This document shows, piece by piece, positions 1 through 6,281 of a DNA stretch of 12,682 nucleotides. Positions within the stretch are counted from its first letter, which is position 1, and each line of letters opens with the position of its first letter. Source of the DNA: Defluviicoccus vanus. Its GTDB lineage: Bacteria > Pseudomonadota > Alphaproteobacteria > Rhodospirillales > Defluviicoccaceae. The translations under genes were made by a program, and so were the position numbers. The notes beneath the pieces were generated by a model. The model ran no database searches. It had not been told where the DNA came from and worked only from the letters and a program-made list of their open reading frames with translations. The stretch spans positions 4,120,154-4,132,835 of the forward strand of contig NZ_CP053923.1 of the NCBI RefSeq assembly GCF_014672695.1. The letters run 5' to 3'.

Positions 1-1452
1 CGCTGGCGACGCTGGCTTACGGGCGTGTACGTGGGCGAGTGGCTGCGGGAGCGAACCTACTACCGGATGGAATTGACCAGCCACGGCACCGACAACCCGG
101 AGCAGCGGATCCAGGAGGACTGCGACAATTTCACCCAGCAGACGCTGGCCATCGTTCTCGGCCTGATTTCGGAGGTGCTGACGCTGGTCACCTTCACCAT
201 TGTCCTGTGGAATCTCTCCGGCAGCATCACCGTGCCGATCATGGGTGGCATCGAGGTGCCGGGCTACATGATGTGGGTGGCAATCGTCTATGCGGCGGTG
301 GGGTCGTGGCTCACCTACAAGATCGGCCGGCCGCTGGTGCGGGTGAACTTCGACCTGCAGCGCTACAATGCCGACTTCCGCTACCGGATGGTGCGCGTGC
401 GCGAAAACGCCGAGAGCATCGCCCTCTACAACGGCGAAAAGGACGAGGAGCGGACCATCGGCGGCGCCTTCGAACGGATCTACAAGGTCTGGTGGGACTA
501 CATGCGTTACAACAAACGCCTGACGTGGTTCACCGCCTTCTATGGTCAGGCGGCAGACGTCTTCCCACTGGTGGTTGCCTCGCCGCGCTACTTCGCCGGC
601 GCAATTCCGCTGGGTGTGCTGACCCAGACCGCCGGCGCCTTTGGTCGGGTGCAGGGGGCGCTGTCCTGGTTCGTTGACACCTTCACCACGCTGGCTGACT
701 GGAAGGCGACGATCGACCGGCTCACCGGCTTTGGTGAGACGATGGCGGCGACGAAGCGCGCTGCCGCCAGTGAGCACGCCTTCGAGAACGACGCCGCGGC
801 TGACTTACTGCGGCTCAACGACGTGGACGTGGCGCTGCCCGACGGACGGGTCCTGTTGCGTGACGTAAATCTGACGATCCGCGCCGGTGAAAGCGTCCTG
901 GTGCAGGGGCCGTCCGGTAGCGGCAAGACGACGCTGTTCCGGGTGCTCGCCGGCATTTGGCCCTTCGGCCGCGGCCGGATCAGCCTGCCGGAGGGCGCCC
1001 GCGTTCTGTTCCTGCCGCAGCGTCCCTATCTGCCCTTGGGCAGCCTGCGCGAGGTGCTGTGCTACCCGGGGGCGCTCGACTTGGCAACGGACGCAGCGGT
1101 TGCCGAGGTCCTGGCCCTCTGCCGGCTGCCCCACCTGGGGGAGCGGCTCGACGAGGCCGGCAACTGGGCGATGGCGCTGTCACCAGGGCAGCAGCGGATC
1201 GCTTTCGCTCGGGCGCTTCTCTATCGGCCGGATTGGCTGTTTCTCGACGAGGCGACGTCGGCGCTCGATGCGGCGACCGAGGCTGATCTGTACCAGCTGC
1301 TGAAGGAGCGGCTGCCGGCGGCGACGCTGGTCGGCATCGCCCACAAACCGGGTCTCGCCCGCTTTCACAGTCGTCGGCTTCTCATCGATCCCGCCGCCGG
1401 CAGCGTGCGCGTCGAGGCGATCGATGGTGCGGAGGAGGCTGCCGCCATTTAA
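1..1452 (+). CDS. SbmA/BacA-like ABC transporter, fused permease and ATPase (5' end cut off)
   Basis: Inner-membrane half-transporter with a permease domain fused to an ABC ATPase; relatives (SbmA/BacA, YddA, Rv1819c) handle peptides or cobalamin-like solutes. The frame is open from base 1 (RWRRWLT then YVGEWL, the conserved cytoplasmic loop of ABC_membrane_2), so the GTG at 25 is internal and roughly the first 100 residues lie outside the window. The permease part shows hydrophobic helices at about 150-230 and 270-330 nt and the family motif of a GRPLV segment followed by RVRENAESIALY. The ATPase has Walker A GPSGSGKTT at 907-933, an ABC signature LSPGQQR at 1177-1197 (Pro where LSGGQ has Gly), Walker B LFLDEATSALD, and an H-loop AHKPG near the end. 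It ends at TAA. Family is certain; the substrate is not readable from the sequence. Confidence 0.93.
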   Translation, partial: RWRRWLTGVYVGEWLRERTYYRMELTSHGTDNPEQRIQEDCDNFTQQTLAIVLGLISEVLTLVTFTIVLWNLSGSITVPIMGGIEVPGYMMWVAIVYAAVGSWLTYKIGRPLVRVNFDLQRYNADFRYRMVRVRENAESIALYNGEKDEERTIGGAFERIYKVWWDYMRYNKRLTWFTAFYGQAADVFPLVVASPRYFAGAIPLGVLTQTAGAFGRVQGALSWFVDTFTTLADWKATIDRLTGFGETMAATKRAAASEHAFENDAAADLLRLNDVDVALPDGRVLLRDVNLTIRAGESVLVQGPSGSGKTTLFRVLAGIWPFGRGRISLPEGARVLFLPQRPYLPLGSLREVLCYPGALDLATDAAVAEVLALCRLPHLGERLDEAGNWAMALSPGQQRIAFARALLYRPDWLFLDEATSALDAATEADLYQLLKERLPAATLVGIAHKPGLARFHSRRLLIDPAAGSVRVEAIDGAEEAAAI

Positions 1453-1463
1453 TCGTTCCGTTT

Positions 1464-1479
1464 TGTCCGATTCGCGACA
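1464..1479 (+). promoter_or_regulatory. NifA-type upstream activator site 1 (TGT-N4-T-N5-ACA)
   Basis: The sequence reads TGT-N10-ACA with T at the fifth spacer position, the full NifA enhancer consensus TGT-N4-T-N5-ACA. Its centre is about 141 bp upstream of the start site predicted from the -24/-12 element at 1587-1602, within the usual range. A loose match would be unremarkable alone; the promoter context gives it weight. Confidence 0.6.
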
Positions 1480-1506
1480 CCGCCGTCTGGCGGTTGTCGC
1501 CGCGAC

Positions 1507-1522
1507 TGTTGCCCTGGCGACA
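1507..1522 (+). promoter_or_regulatory. NifA-type upstream activator site 2 (TGT-N10-ACA)
   Basis: A second TGT-N10-ACA, 43 bp (about four helical turns) downstream of the first and so on roughly the same DNA face. Its centre is about 98 bp upstream of the predicted start site. The central T of the consensus is C here, so it is a slightly weaker match than site 1. Confidence 0.55.
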
Positions 1523-1556
1523 GGGCACTGTCGTCGCCTGTAGTTTAACTGTCTGA

Positions 1557-1569
1557 TATCAGGCGATTT
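1557..1569 (+). promoter_or_regulatory. Candidate IHF-binding site between enhancer and promoter
   Basis: TATCAG-N4-TTT matches the IHF consensus WATCAR-N4-TTR except for the last base. It sits between the activator sites and the -24/-12 promoter, where IHF bends DNA at NifA/sigma54 promoters. It is a short degenerate motif and is believable mainly because of its position. Confidence 0.4.
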
Positions 1570-1586
1570 TCTGCCCGCTTCGGCGC

Positions 1587-1602
1587 TGGCATACCCATTG
1601 CA
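1587..1602 (+). promoter_or_regulatory. Sigma54 (RpoN) -24/-12 promoter
   Basis: TGGCAT-N5-TTGCA with GG at 1588-1589 and GC at 1600-1601, exactly 10 bases apart as sigma54 requires; the consensus is TGGCAY-N5-TTGCW. Predicted transcription start is near 1613, giving a leader of about 117 nt before the ATG at 1730. It drives the ferredoxin-ferritin fusion gene. Confidence 0.75.
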
Positions 1603-1729
1603 AATATATGGCCTAGCGGGGCCGACTTGGCTCACCGACTGCCGACGCGCACCCCGGACCTCATCCAGGGCGGCGGCGTGTGCGCTCGCGTCGCCGCCTC
1701 AAGCGATCATAACCAGGGAGAACCAGTTC

Positions 1730-2626
1730 ATGGCCAATATTACCTTTCGATCCCCGGTGATGGCGAAAGACATCACCGTTTACGGCGTCGCCGGCGAGCG
1801 CGGCACCCTGCTGTCCCTCGCCAAGGCACACAAAGTGCCGATTCCCTTCGACTGCGGCGATGGCGAGTGCGGCTCGTGCCTGGTGCAGGTCCAGTACCAG
1901 GGTGAAAATGGACCGATGAGCCTGACGGTGACGGAAAAGGAAAAGGAGGTCCTCCGCCAATTGGGCAAGATCACGCCCGCGGAAATTGAGAATGCGGAAG
2001 TCAATGACATGCCGCCGCCGCATCGCCTCGCCTGTCAGTACATCATTCGCCACGAGGACATTCTCGTCTCCTTCGAAGGCGACCAGGTACTACCGGCGAA
2101 AAAGCCAGCGATGAGTGTCTCCGCCCACACCTTCACCGGCGGGGTGCGGATGAAGAGTGTCGAGATGTTCCTCGCTTACGCGATCAAGGTGGAGGAAGAG
2201 GCGGCACTCCACTTCGACGAACTGGCGGATGCGATGGAGGCGTGCAAGAACGACGAGGTCGGAAAGCTGTTCCGTCAGCTTGCCGGCTACTCCCGTCTGC
2301 ACTGGGAGGAAGCCAAGCAGCGCGCCGCAGACTTGGAGACCGCGCAATTCACCCCGGAAGACTTCATGTGGCCGCACTTCGAAACACCGGAAGTCACCGG
2401 ACTTTGGGCTGGCGATCCGGCAATGTCGAAGCGCGATGCATTGAAGGCGGCTCTTGATGGCGAACGCCGCGGCTTCGAATTCTATCACCATGTCGCCGAG
2501 ACGACCAACGACAAGGAGATCAAGGCGATGGCGAAGGAGTTCGTCAAGGAAGAGTCCGAGCACGTCGCCATCCTCGAGCGCTGGATCGAGGGTGAGGAGA
2601 CCTATCTGAAATCGCTGGCCGTTTGA
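1730..2626 (+). CDS. Ferredoxin [2Fe-2S] / ferritin-like (rubrerythrin-type) fusion protein
   Basis: A 298-aa cytoplasmic protein in two parts. Residues 1-115 form a plant-type [2Fe-2S] ferredoxin with cluster ligands Cys42, Cys47, Cys50 (CX4CX2C) and Cys102 (HRLACQ). Residues about 140-298 form a four-helix ferritin-like/rubrerythrin-like bundle: a Glu cluster at 155-157, His191, Glu245 and Glu250, and an ExxH at Glu275/His278. The usual Glu three residues before the helix-2 His is Ser188, so the diiron site may be altered. The ATG at 1730 has AGGGAG at 1715-1720 with a 9-nt spacer; longer in-frame starts upstream overlap the promoter. A sigma54/NifA-type promoter lies upstream, so expression with nitrogen fixation is likely. 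A role in electron transfer coupled to iron or oxygen/peroxide handling is inferred; the exact reaction is unknown. Confidence 0.88.
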   Translation: MANITFRSPVMAKDITVYGVAGERGTLLSLAKAHKVPIPFDCGDGECGSCLVQVQYQGENGPMSLTVTEKEKEVLRQLGKITPAEIENAEVNDMPPPHRLACQYIIRHEDILVSFEGDQVLPAKKPAMSVSAHTFTGGVRMKSVEMFLAYAIKVEEEAALHFDELADAMEACKNDEVGKLFRQLAGYSRLHWEEAKQRAADLETAQFTPEDFMWPHFETPEVTGLWAGDPAMSKRDALKAALDGERRGFEFYHHVAETTNDKEIKAMAKEFVKEESEHVAILERWIEGEETYLKSLAV

Positions 2627-2650
2627 ACGGTTCAGCGGTGCGGGCCGGGC

Positions 2651-2673
2651 GGCCGACGGTAACCCCGTCGGCC
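2651..2673. terminator. Perfect 9-bp hairpin between convergent genes (likely bidirectional terminator)
   Basis: Arms at 2651-2659 and 2665-2673 are perfectly complementary with a 5-nt loop. It lies in the 108-bp gap between the ferritin fusion gene (ending 2626, plus) and the propeller gene (ending 2735, minus). There is no T-run on either side, so it is not a textbook intrinsic terminator; position and stem quality suggest termination or 3'-end protection. Confidence 0.5.
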
Positions 2674-2734
2674 ACGCGGCGTCAGGCATGACCGTGCCGC
2701 CGCCAGATGTGCCAGCCGGTCGTCCAGGCGTGGC

Positions 2735-3835
2735 TCAGGCGAAGCGGACACAGTAAACCGGCGGCAAGGTGTGACTGACGCAGGACCAGTTGTCGCCCTG
2801 GTTTTCGCTGATCCACAGCCCGCCCGTGGTAGAGCCGAAAGCAAGCTGCTCGCCGGTGGCGTCTATCGCCAGCGCATGGCGATAGACCACATCGTAAGCG
2901 TGGGTCTGTGGCAGGCCATCGCGCAGGACGTCGAAGCTGCGGCCACCGTCGCGGGTGCGGGTAACCACCAGCCGGCCGTCGCAGGGAATGCGCTTCTCGT
3001 CCTTCACTCCGGGAACGAACCAGGCGGTCTCAGGATCGCTTGGATGGACGACCACCGGGAAGCCGAACACCGATGGTTCGACGTCGGTGATTTCGCTAAA
3101 TGTTCGCCCCTCGTCGGAGGAAACGAAGATGCCGTTGTGGTGTTGCACCCACATCCGTTCCGGCGCACTCGGGCACTGGACCAGGCAATGGACGTCCTGC
3201 GCAATCGGATCGTGGGTCAACTCTGGTGGTACGTGATCGGCACGCATGCCTTCGCCTCGCTGCGACCAGCTGGCGCCGGCGTCATCGGTGAACCAGATGC
3301 CGCCGGTGGAGACCGCGATCCACAGCCGTTGCGGCTCACGCGGATCGACGCAGATGGAATGAATGCCGGGAAGGTCAGCACCACCGCCCATCCACTGCCG
3401 ACGTTTCGGATGCTGCCACAGGCTATCCACCAGCGCCCAGCTGTCGCCGTGATCGGTCGAGTGAAAGAGGCCGCCGGGGATAGTGCCGCACCACAGCACG
3501 CCCGGCTCCTGGTTGCCGCCAGCAGCAAGCGCCCAGATGCGCACAGTGTTCCACGGTAGCGGGCGGCCCCACATGTCCGCTTCCTCATAGCCCTCCGGCT
3601 TGGGCGGATAGGCGGGAACGGCGATCTCCTGCCAGCCCGATCCGGTCGAGCGATGCAGCTTGACGCCGAAATGACCGTGATCAAGGGCGGCATAGTCCCG
3701 GCCATCGCGGCGGTCGCTCAGCGTCAGCGTCACGTTGTCGCCTAGGAAGTCGACACCGGCGATCTCCCATTGCCGCGCTGTGCGGGCGACGGTGAACAGG
3801 CCCTTGCGGGTCGCAACGAGCAGCCGCTCGCTCAT
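2735..3835 (-). CDS. BNR/Asp-box beta-propeller protein (sialidase-like fold, WD40/YVTN/BNR-like)
   Basis: A 366-aa protein without signal peptide or membrane helices, so probably cytoplasmic. It carries at least five Asp-box type repeats (S/T-x-D-x-G-x-x-W/F): residues 126-133, 183-190, 239-246, 294-301, and a variant with Glu for Asp at 343-350. This gives a six- or seven-bladed propeller of the sialidase/VPS10-like class, often labelled exo-alpha-sialidase or glycosyl hydrolase. I see no sialidase FRIP motif, so enzymatic activity should not be assumed. Its ATG overlaps the stop of the upstream MoaD-like gene (ATGA), and a GGGAGG-rich RBS sits inside that gene's last codons, indicating translational coupling. 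Such coupling suggests the two proteins act together, but the function is unknown. Confidence 0.85.
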   Translation of the reverse strand: MSERLLVATRKGLFTVARTARQWEIAGVDFLGDNVTLTLSDRRDGRDYAALDHGHFGVKLHRSTGSGWQEIAVPAYPPKPEGYEEADMWGRPLPWNTVRIWALAAGGNQEPGVLWCGTIPGGLFHSTDHGDSWALVDSLWQHPKRRQWMGGGADLPGIHSICVDPREPQRLWIAVSTGGIWFTDDAGASWSQRGEGMRADHVPPELTHDPIAQDVHCLVQCPSAPERMWVQHHNGIFVSSDEGRTFSEITDVEPSVFGFPVVVHPSDPETAWFVPGVKDEKRIPCDGRLVVTRTRDGGRSFDVLRDGLPQTHAYDVVYRHALAIDATGEQLAFGSTTGGLWISENQGDNWSCVSHTLPPVYCVRFA

Positions 3836-4110
3836 GACGCCCCTCCCGACAAGGCCTGGAAGACGTAGATGGTGCTATCCTCGCTGACCGCATCAGCAAG
3901 ATCGACGCGGTCGCGGATCGCGTTGCCGTCGACGAAAACGGTCATGTGTTTGCGCAGCGCCGACTGATCGTCGAGGACATAACCGCGGGCGCGTGGATTG
4001 GCGGCAAAGATGCGCTCCAGCACCTCACGTACCGTTGCGCCGGCAGCCACGGCTTCCGGACAGGCGACGTGGCGCTGGATGTTGGGGGTAAAGAAGACCT
4101 TTGCCATCAT
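3832..4110 (-). CDS. MoaD/ThiS-family ubiquitin-fold protein
   Basis: A 92-aa beta-grasp protein of the MoaD/ThiS sulfur-carrier type: VFFTPN beta strand, ATVREVLERIF helix, MTVFVDGNAIR strand, then DSTIYVFQALSGG at the C-terminus. In true sulfur carriers the protein ends in Gly-Gly; here Gly89-Gly90 are followed by Ala-Ser, two extra codons that lie in the region shared with the RBS and ATGA overlap of the propeller gene. It may need trimming to be activated, or it may not be a sulfur carrier. The start is ATG at 4110 with AGGAG 7 nt upstream; the adjacent ATG at 4107 is also possible. It is not next to moaE, thiG or other cofactor genes, so a role in molybdopterin or thiamine synthesis is not supported by context. 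Confidence 0.85.
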   Translation of the reverse strand: MMAKVFFTPNIQRHVACPEAVAAGATVREVLERIFAANPRARGYVLDDQSALRKHMTVFVDGNAIRDRVDLADAVSEDSTIYVFQALSGGAS

Positions 4111-4191
4111 ACGCCCTCTCCTGTGGATGGGGGCTGCCGCGTGCGTCGTCGCAACACCGCAGCAATCACTATAACCTTTAACGCGAAGGAT

Positions 4192-4197
4192 TATAAT
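4192..4197 (+). promoter_or_regulatory. Candidate -10 element (TATAAT) for the lipoprotein gene
   Basis: A perfect TATAAT lies 41 nt before the ATG at 4239 in a locally AT-rich stretch (about 4165-4235). No convincing -35 hexamer is seen 16-18 bp upstream, so either an activator helps or the match is chance. Confidence 0.35.
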
Positions 4198-4238
4198 GAA
4201 CTGCCTTGGGATGAATATTCGGATGAGGATGAAAACGC

Positions 4239-4604
4239 ATGAAACGGCTAATGGTTGCGCTCTGCCTGCTGCTGCTCGCGGGATGCCGGGTATTTAGCGA
4301 TGACGATTCGCTGTCTTCGGTCAGCCTGACACCAGACGAAAAACCGACGGCGACGATCAGCCTGCAAGCGGCAACGGCGGCTTTCATCGGCAGCGGCCAG
4401 GGCGGCGAGGGGACGCTGTACTTTCGTGGCAAGTCCTACCCCTTCTACGTCGGCGGCCTCGGCATCGGCGGCATCGGTGCGTCGACCATTGAGGCGACGG
4501 GCGAAGTCTATCGGCTAAAAAACATCGACGCCTTTCCCGGCGCCTACAGTCAGGTGCGCTACGGTGCCGTCGCCGGGACGGCGAGTACGGGGAGATGTGG
4601 CTGA
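4239..4604 (+). CDS. Small lipoprotein, C-terminus lost to a frameshift near 4577
   Basis: The open frame gives 121 aa. It begins with a lipoprotein signal (MKR, hydrophobic core, lipobox L13-A14-G15-C16), so the mature protein would be lipid-anchored at Cys16 in the cell envelope. The body has Gly-rich conserved-looking stretches (YPFYVGGLGIGGIG, then IEATGEVYRLKNI) ending near RYGAVAG. After that, the frame gives TASTGRCG and stops. A different frame starting at 4577 continues sensibly to 4699, so one base seems to be missing next to the GGG at 4575-4577; the restored protein would be about 153 aa. Start ATG has GAGGA at 4225-4229, 9 nt upstream. I do not recognise a named function. The break may be a real mutation or a sequencing/assembly slip in the G run. 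Confidence 0.7.
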   Translation: MKRLMVALCLLLLAGCRVFSDDDSLSSVSLTPDEKPTATISLQAATAAFIGSGQGGEGTLYFRGKSYPFYVGGLGIGGIGASTIEATGEVYRLKNIDAFPGAYSQVRYGAVAGTASTGRCG

Positions 4605-4699
4605 ACAACCCCGAGGGCGTCATCATTCATCTGGACGCGCGGCGCGCGGGGCTGATGCTCAGCCTTGGCGGCGATGCGATGGTGATCACGCTCAAGTAG
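4577..4699 (+). pseudogene. Out-of-frame 3' part of the lipoprotein gene
   Basis: Reading from 4577 gives DGEYGEMWLNNPEGVIIHL, then DARRAGLMLSLGGDAMVITLK and TAG at 4697-4699. It is a natural completion of the lipoprotein's beta-rich C-terminus and has no start or RBS of its own. It overlaps the last 8 bases of the convergent permease gene (stop at 4692). It should be read together with the upstream entry as one gene split by a single-base indel. Confidence 0.7.
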
Positions 4700-5783
4700 T
4701 TGCCGTTGGGTTTGCCTCGGCAGGCTGGCGGCGATATTCGCCCGGACTCCACTCCCGCATCAGGGCGTAGAGAACGGCGAGGATGGTGGGGCCGAGAAAG
4801 ATGCCGATGAGTCCGAAGGCGATGGCGCCGCCGAGAATGCCGATCAACACCAGCAGCAGCGGCAGGGCACTGCCGCGGGAGACGAACAGCGGCCGGATGA
4901 CGTTATCGATGTTGCTGACGATGGTGGCACTCCAGATGACGATGAAGATGCCCCAGGCGGTGTCACCGGAGCGGAACGTCCAGAAGGCGACCGGTAGCCA
5001 GACGATCGCCGGGCCGCCGGGGATGATGCCGAAGAAGCCGGTGGCAAGGCCGAGGAGAAAGGGGGCGGGTACCCCCGCCAGCCAGTAGCCGAACACTGCC
5101 AGCGACGCCTGCGCCAGCGCCGCGCCGATGACGCCATAGACGACGCCCTTCAGCGTGCCGTAGGCGACGGTGAGCAGATGCCTGCCCCGGTCACCGGCGA
5201 TGTGGGCGGCAAGGTCGGTCAGCCGCCGCAGCGCTGCCTCGCCGTCGCGATAGAAGAAGAAGGTGCAGAAGATGCTGAGTGCCAGCTGGGCAATGCCGCT
5301 GCCCAACGCCGCGGCGATCTTCAGCAGCCATTGAACGGCGGCGCGCAGCAACTGGCGCGCTTCGTCGGAGAGTTCGCCATCGGCGACCAACGCCTGCCAG
5401 CGCTCGCTGAGGCTGTCGCCGATCAACGGGATGTGGGCGAGGAAATCAGGCGGCGTCAGGCCGTCCTGGATGGCGGCGCGAAGCCGGTCGCCGAGAACGA
5501 CGACATTTTCCGTCATCACCGCGCCGATCAGCGCCAGCGGGCCGAGGAGGACGAGGGCGAGCAACACCGTCATCAGCGCTGCCGCCAGTGTATTGCGGCC
5601 GCCGAGGCGTCGGCGGAACCAAGTGAAGCCCGACCAGGTGGCGACGGCGAGGATCAGTCCCCACAGCAGCGGCGCCAGGAACGGCCGGGCGATGACGAAG
5701 GCGACGCTGCACAGGATGACAACGACGATCACCGCCAGGGCGATGGCGATATAGCTGGTGCGTGGGCTTTGCGTCGGGTCCAT
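4692..5783 (-). CDS. AI-2E family (PerM/YdiK-type) membrane permease
   Basis: A 363-aa polytopic inner-membrane protein of the AI-2E transporter family (PF01594). Membrane segments appear near residues 12-50 (two helices), 65-90, 160-180, and in the C-terminal half. The family-diagnostic C-terminal block is clear: GIIPGGPAIVWLP, then SNIDNVIRPLFVS, and GGAIAFGLIGIFLGPTILAVLYAL. Family members include the E. coli AI-2 exporter TqsA and others proposed as transport proteins with unproven substrates; nothing here fixes the substrate. I chose ATG at 5783; an in-frame GTG at 5810 would add nine residues but has no RBS. The upstream RBS for 5783 is also weak. The gene ends in an 8-bp overlap with the frameshifted lipoprotein gene. 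Confidence 0.9.
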   Translation of the reverse strand: MDPTQSPRTSYIAIALAVIVVVILCSVAFVIARPFLAPLLWGLILAVATWSGFTWFRRRLGGRNTLAAALMTVLLALVLLGPLALIGAVMTENVVVLGDRLRAAIQDGLTPPDFLAHIPLIGDSLSERWQALVADGELSDEARQLLRAAVQWLLKIAAALGSGIAQLALSIFCTFFFYRDGEAALRRLTDLAAHIAGDRGRHLLTVAYGTLKGVVYGVIGAALAQASLAVFGYWLAGVPAPFLLGLATGFFGIIPGGPAIVWLPVAFWTFRSGDTAWGIFIVIWSATIVSNIDNVIRPLFVSRGSALPLLLVLIGILGGAIAFGLIGIFLGPTILAVLYALMREWSPGEYRRQPAEANPTATT

Positions 5784-5872
5784 GATAACCGCCGGTTGGG
5801 GCGGCGCCACAGGATGCCGCTACGGTACGGAGTTCCTAGGCGACCGGACGGCGGCGCGTCAATGCCGGTGAG

Positions 5873-5890
5873 GCGGCGCGGCCGCGCCGC
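5873..5890. repeat. Perfect 18-bp GC-only palindrome
   Basis: A self-complementary run of 18 G/C bases centred between 5881 and 5882, about 90 bp upstream of the permease start. With no loop it could be a protein-binding dyad; in this GC-rich sequence it could also be low complexity. Confidence 0.45.
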
Positions 5891-5936
5891 GCCGTGGAAC
5901 AGACCTAAACGCGCGTGTACACGGCAATTTTCCGCT

Positions 5937-5951
5937 GTTCGCGACTGGTTC
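5937..5951. promoter_or_regulatory. Candidate LexA (SOS) box, GTTC-N7-GTTC
   Basis: GTTC at 5937-5940 and GTTC at 5948-5951 separated by 7 bases match the direct-repeat SOS box of alphaproteobacteria. About 0.4 such matches are expected by chance in the whole window on both strands, but only about 0.015 in this 500-bp gap. It could act on either the permease or the ATPase-TPR operon. Confidence 0.35.
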
Positions 5952-5970
5952 GGGGGTTGTTCACCACCCC

Positions 5971-5998
5971 TTCACACGATGCTAACTGGTTGTAATAA
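5971..5998 (+). promoter_or_regulatory. Candidate promoter for the ATPase-TPR operon
   Basis: TTCACA (5971-5976) and TAATAA (5993-5998) are separated by 16 bp at the most AT-rich point of the gap. Both hexamers are imperfect. Transcription would start just upstream of the half-site array at 6024-6069, which would then be well placed for repression. The leader would be about 275 nt. Confidence 0.25.
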
Positions 5999-6023
5999 AA
6001 TGATTTAATTCTGTTGGCCGGCA

Positions 6024-6069
6024 AAAATGTCGGCATTTGTCGTCAAATGTTCTCATTTGTCGTCAAAAC
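6024..6069. promoter_or_regulatory. Array of five alternating half-sites at 10-bp period (operator-like)
   Basis: Half-sites start at 6024 (AAAATG), 6034 (CATTTG), 6044 (CAAATG), 6054 (CATTTG) and 6064 (CAAAAC). Each is 6 bp, separated by 4 bp, and orientation alternates, so the series forms nested dyads one helical turn apart. A direct repeat CATTTGTCGTCAAA (6034-6047, 6054-6067) is part of it. This is what a cooperative dimeric repressor or activator site often looks like; the regulator is not known. Confidence 0.55.
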
Positions 6070-6270
6070 ACGTTAACGCCCAGCGGCGAACCGATCGAAC
6101 ATATGGCGAACATAATCCTGGCGGCGAATGCGGTCAAGCCATCAATCGGCCGTCAGCCGCACGGGGAGGGTGATTGCGCCGCAGAGCCCTCGTCCGCCAT
6201 CATCGTTACCGGCACGCACCTGCTGTCCGCGGCGGCCGTTCAGCGATCGTGTCGAACAGTCGGTCCATTG

Positions 6271-6277
6271 GGGAGGG
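6271..6277 (+). promoter_or_regulatory. Shine-Dalgarno site that fixes the ATPase start
   Basis: GGGAGGG ends 4 nt before the ATG at 6282 (5 nt from the GGAGG core). It supports that ATG over the upstream in-frame TTG at 6174, which lacks a comparable site. Confidence 0.7.
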
Positions 6278-6281
6278 CGAA

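Larger units (their letters stand above)
5784..6281. other. Divergent intergenic region with several dyads and operator-like repeats
   Basis: About 500 bases separate the minus-strand permease from the plus-strand ATPase gene. No RNA gene or convincing small gene is seen. The region contains a GC-rich 18-bp palindrome (5873-5890), a palindrome CGTGTACACG (5914-5923), a GTTC-N7-GTTC box (5937-5951), an AT-rich stretch around 5990-6010, and the half-site array at 6024-6069. 6070-6270 shows nothing notable. Confidence 0.6.

Noticed and set aside
1474..1500. Hairpin (11-bp arms with one bulge) after the ABC transporter as a terminator
   Set aside because: No T-run follows, and it overlaps a NifA-type site in the promoter region of the next gene. 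I do not call it a terminator, although it could serve as one. A second small stem at 1510-1527 is treated the same way.
1598..1729. Start of the ferredoxin-ferritin gene further upstream (open frame from 1598)
   Set aside because: The added residues would overlap the sigma54 promoter and lack any domain; the ATG at 1730 has a good RBS and a natural ferredoxin beginning.
2771..3559. A 262-codon plus-strand frame opposite the propeller gene
   Set aside because: It is antisense to the Asp-box protein, which has five recognisable repeats; the frame shows no motif of its own.
2735..3835. Annotation of the propeller protein as an active exo-alpha-sialidase
   Set aside because: Asp boxes are structural repeats shared with many non-enzymes; no FRIP motif or secretion signal is present.
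5784..5810. GTG start at 5810 for the permease
   Set aside because: No RBS is visible in front of it; ATG at 5783 gives a typical short cytoplasmic N-terminus before the first helix.
5914..5923. CGTGTACACG palindrome as a specific operator
   Set aside because: A perfect 10-bp palindrome is easily found by chance, and no second copy is seen in the window.
5178..6008. A 276-codon plus-strand frame opposite the permease gene
   Set aside because: It is antisense to the well-supported AI-2E-family gene; the composition is biased (many Arg, Gln, Glu) and no motif is seen.
6174..6281. TTG start at 6174 for the ATPase
   Set aside because: It would add 36 residues with no RBS, while ATG 6282 has GGGAGGG right before it.
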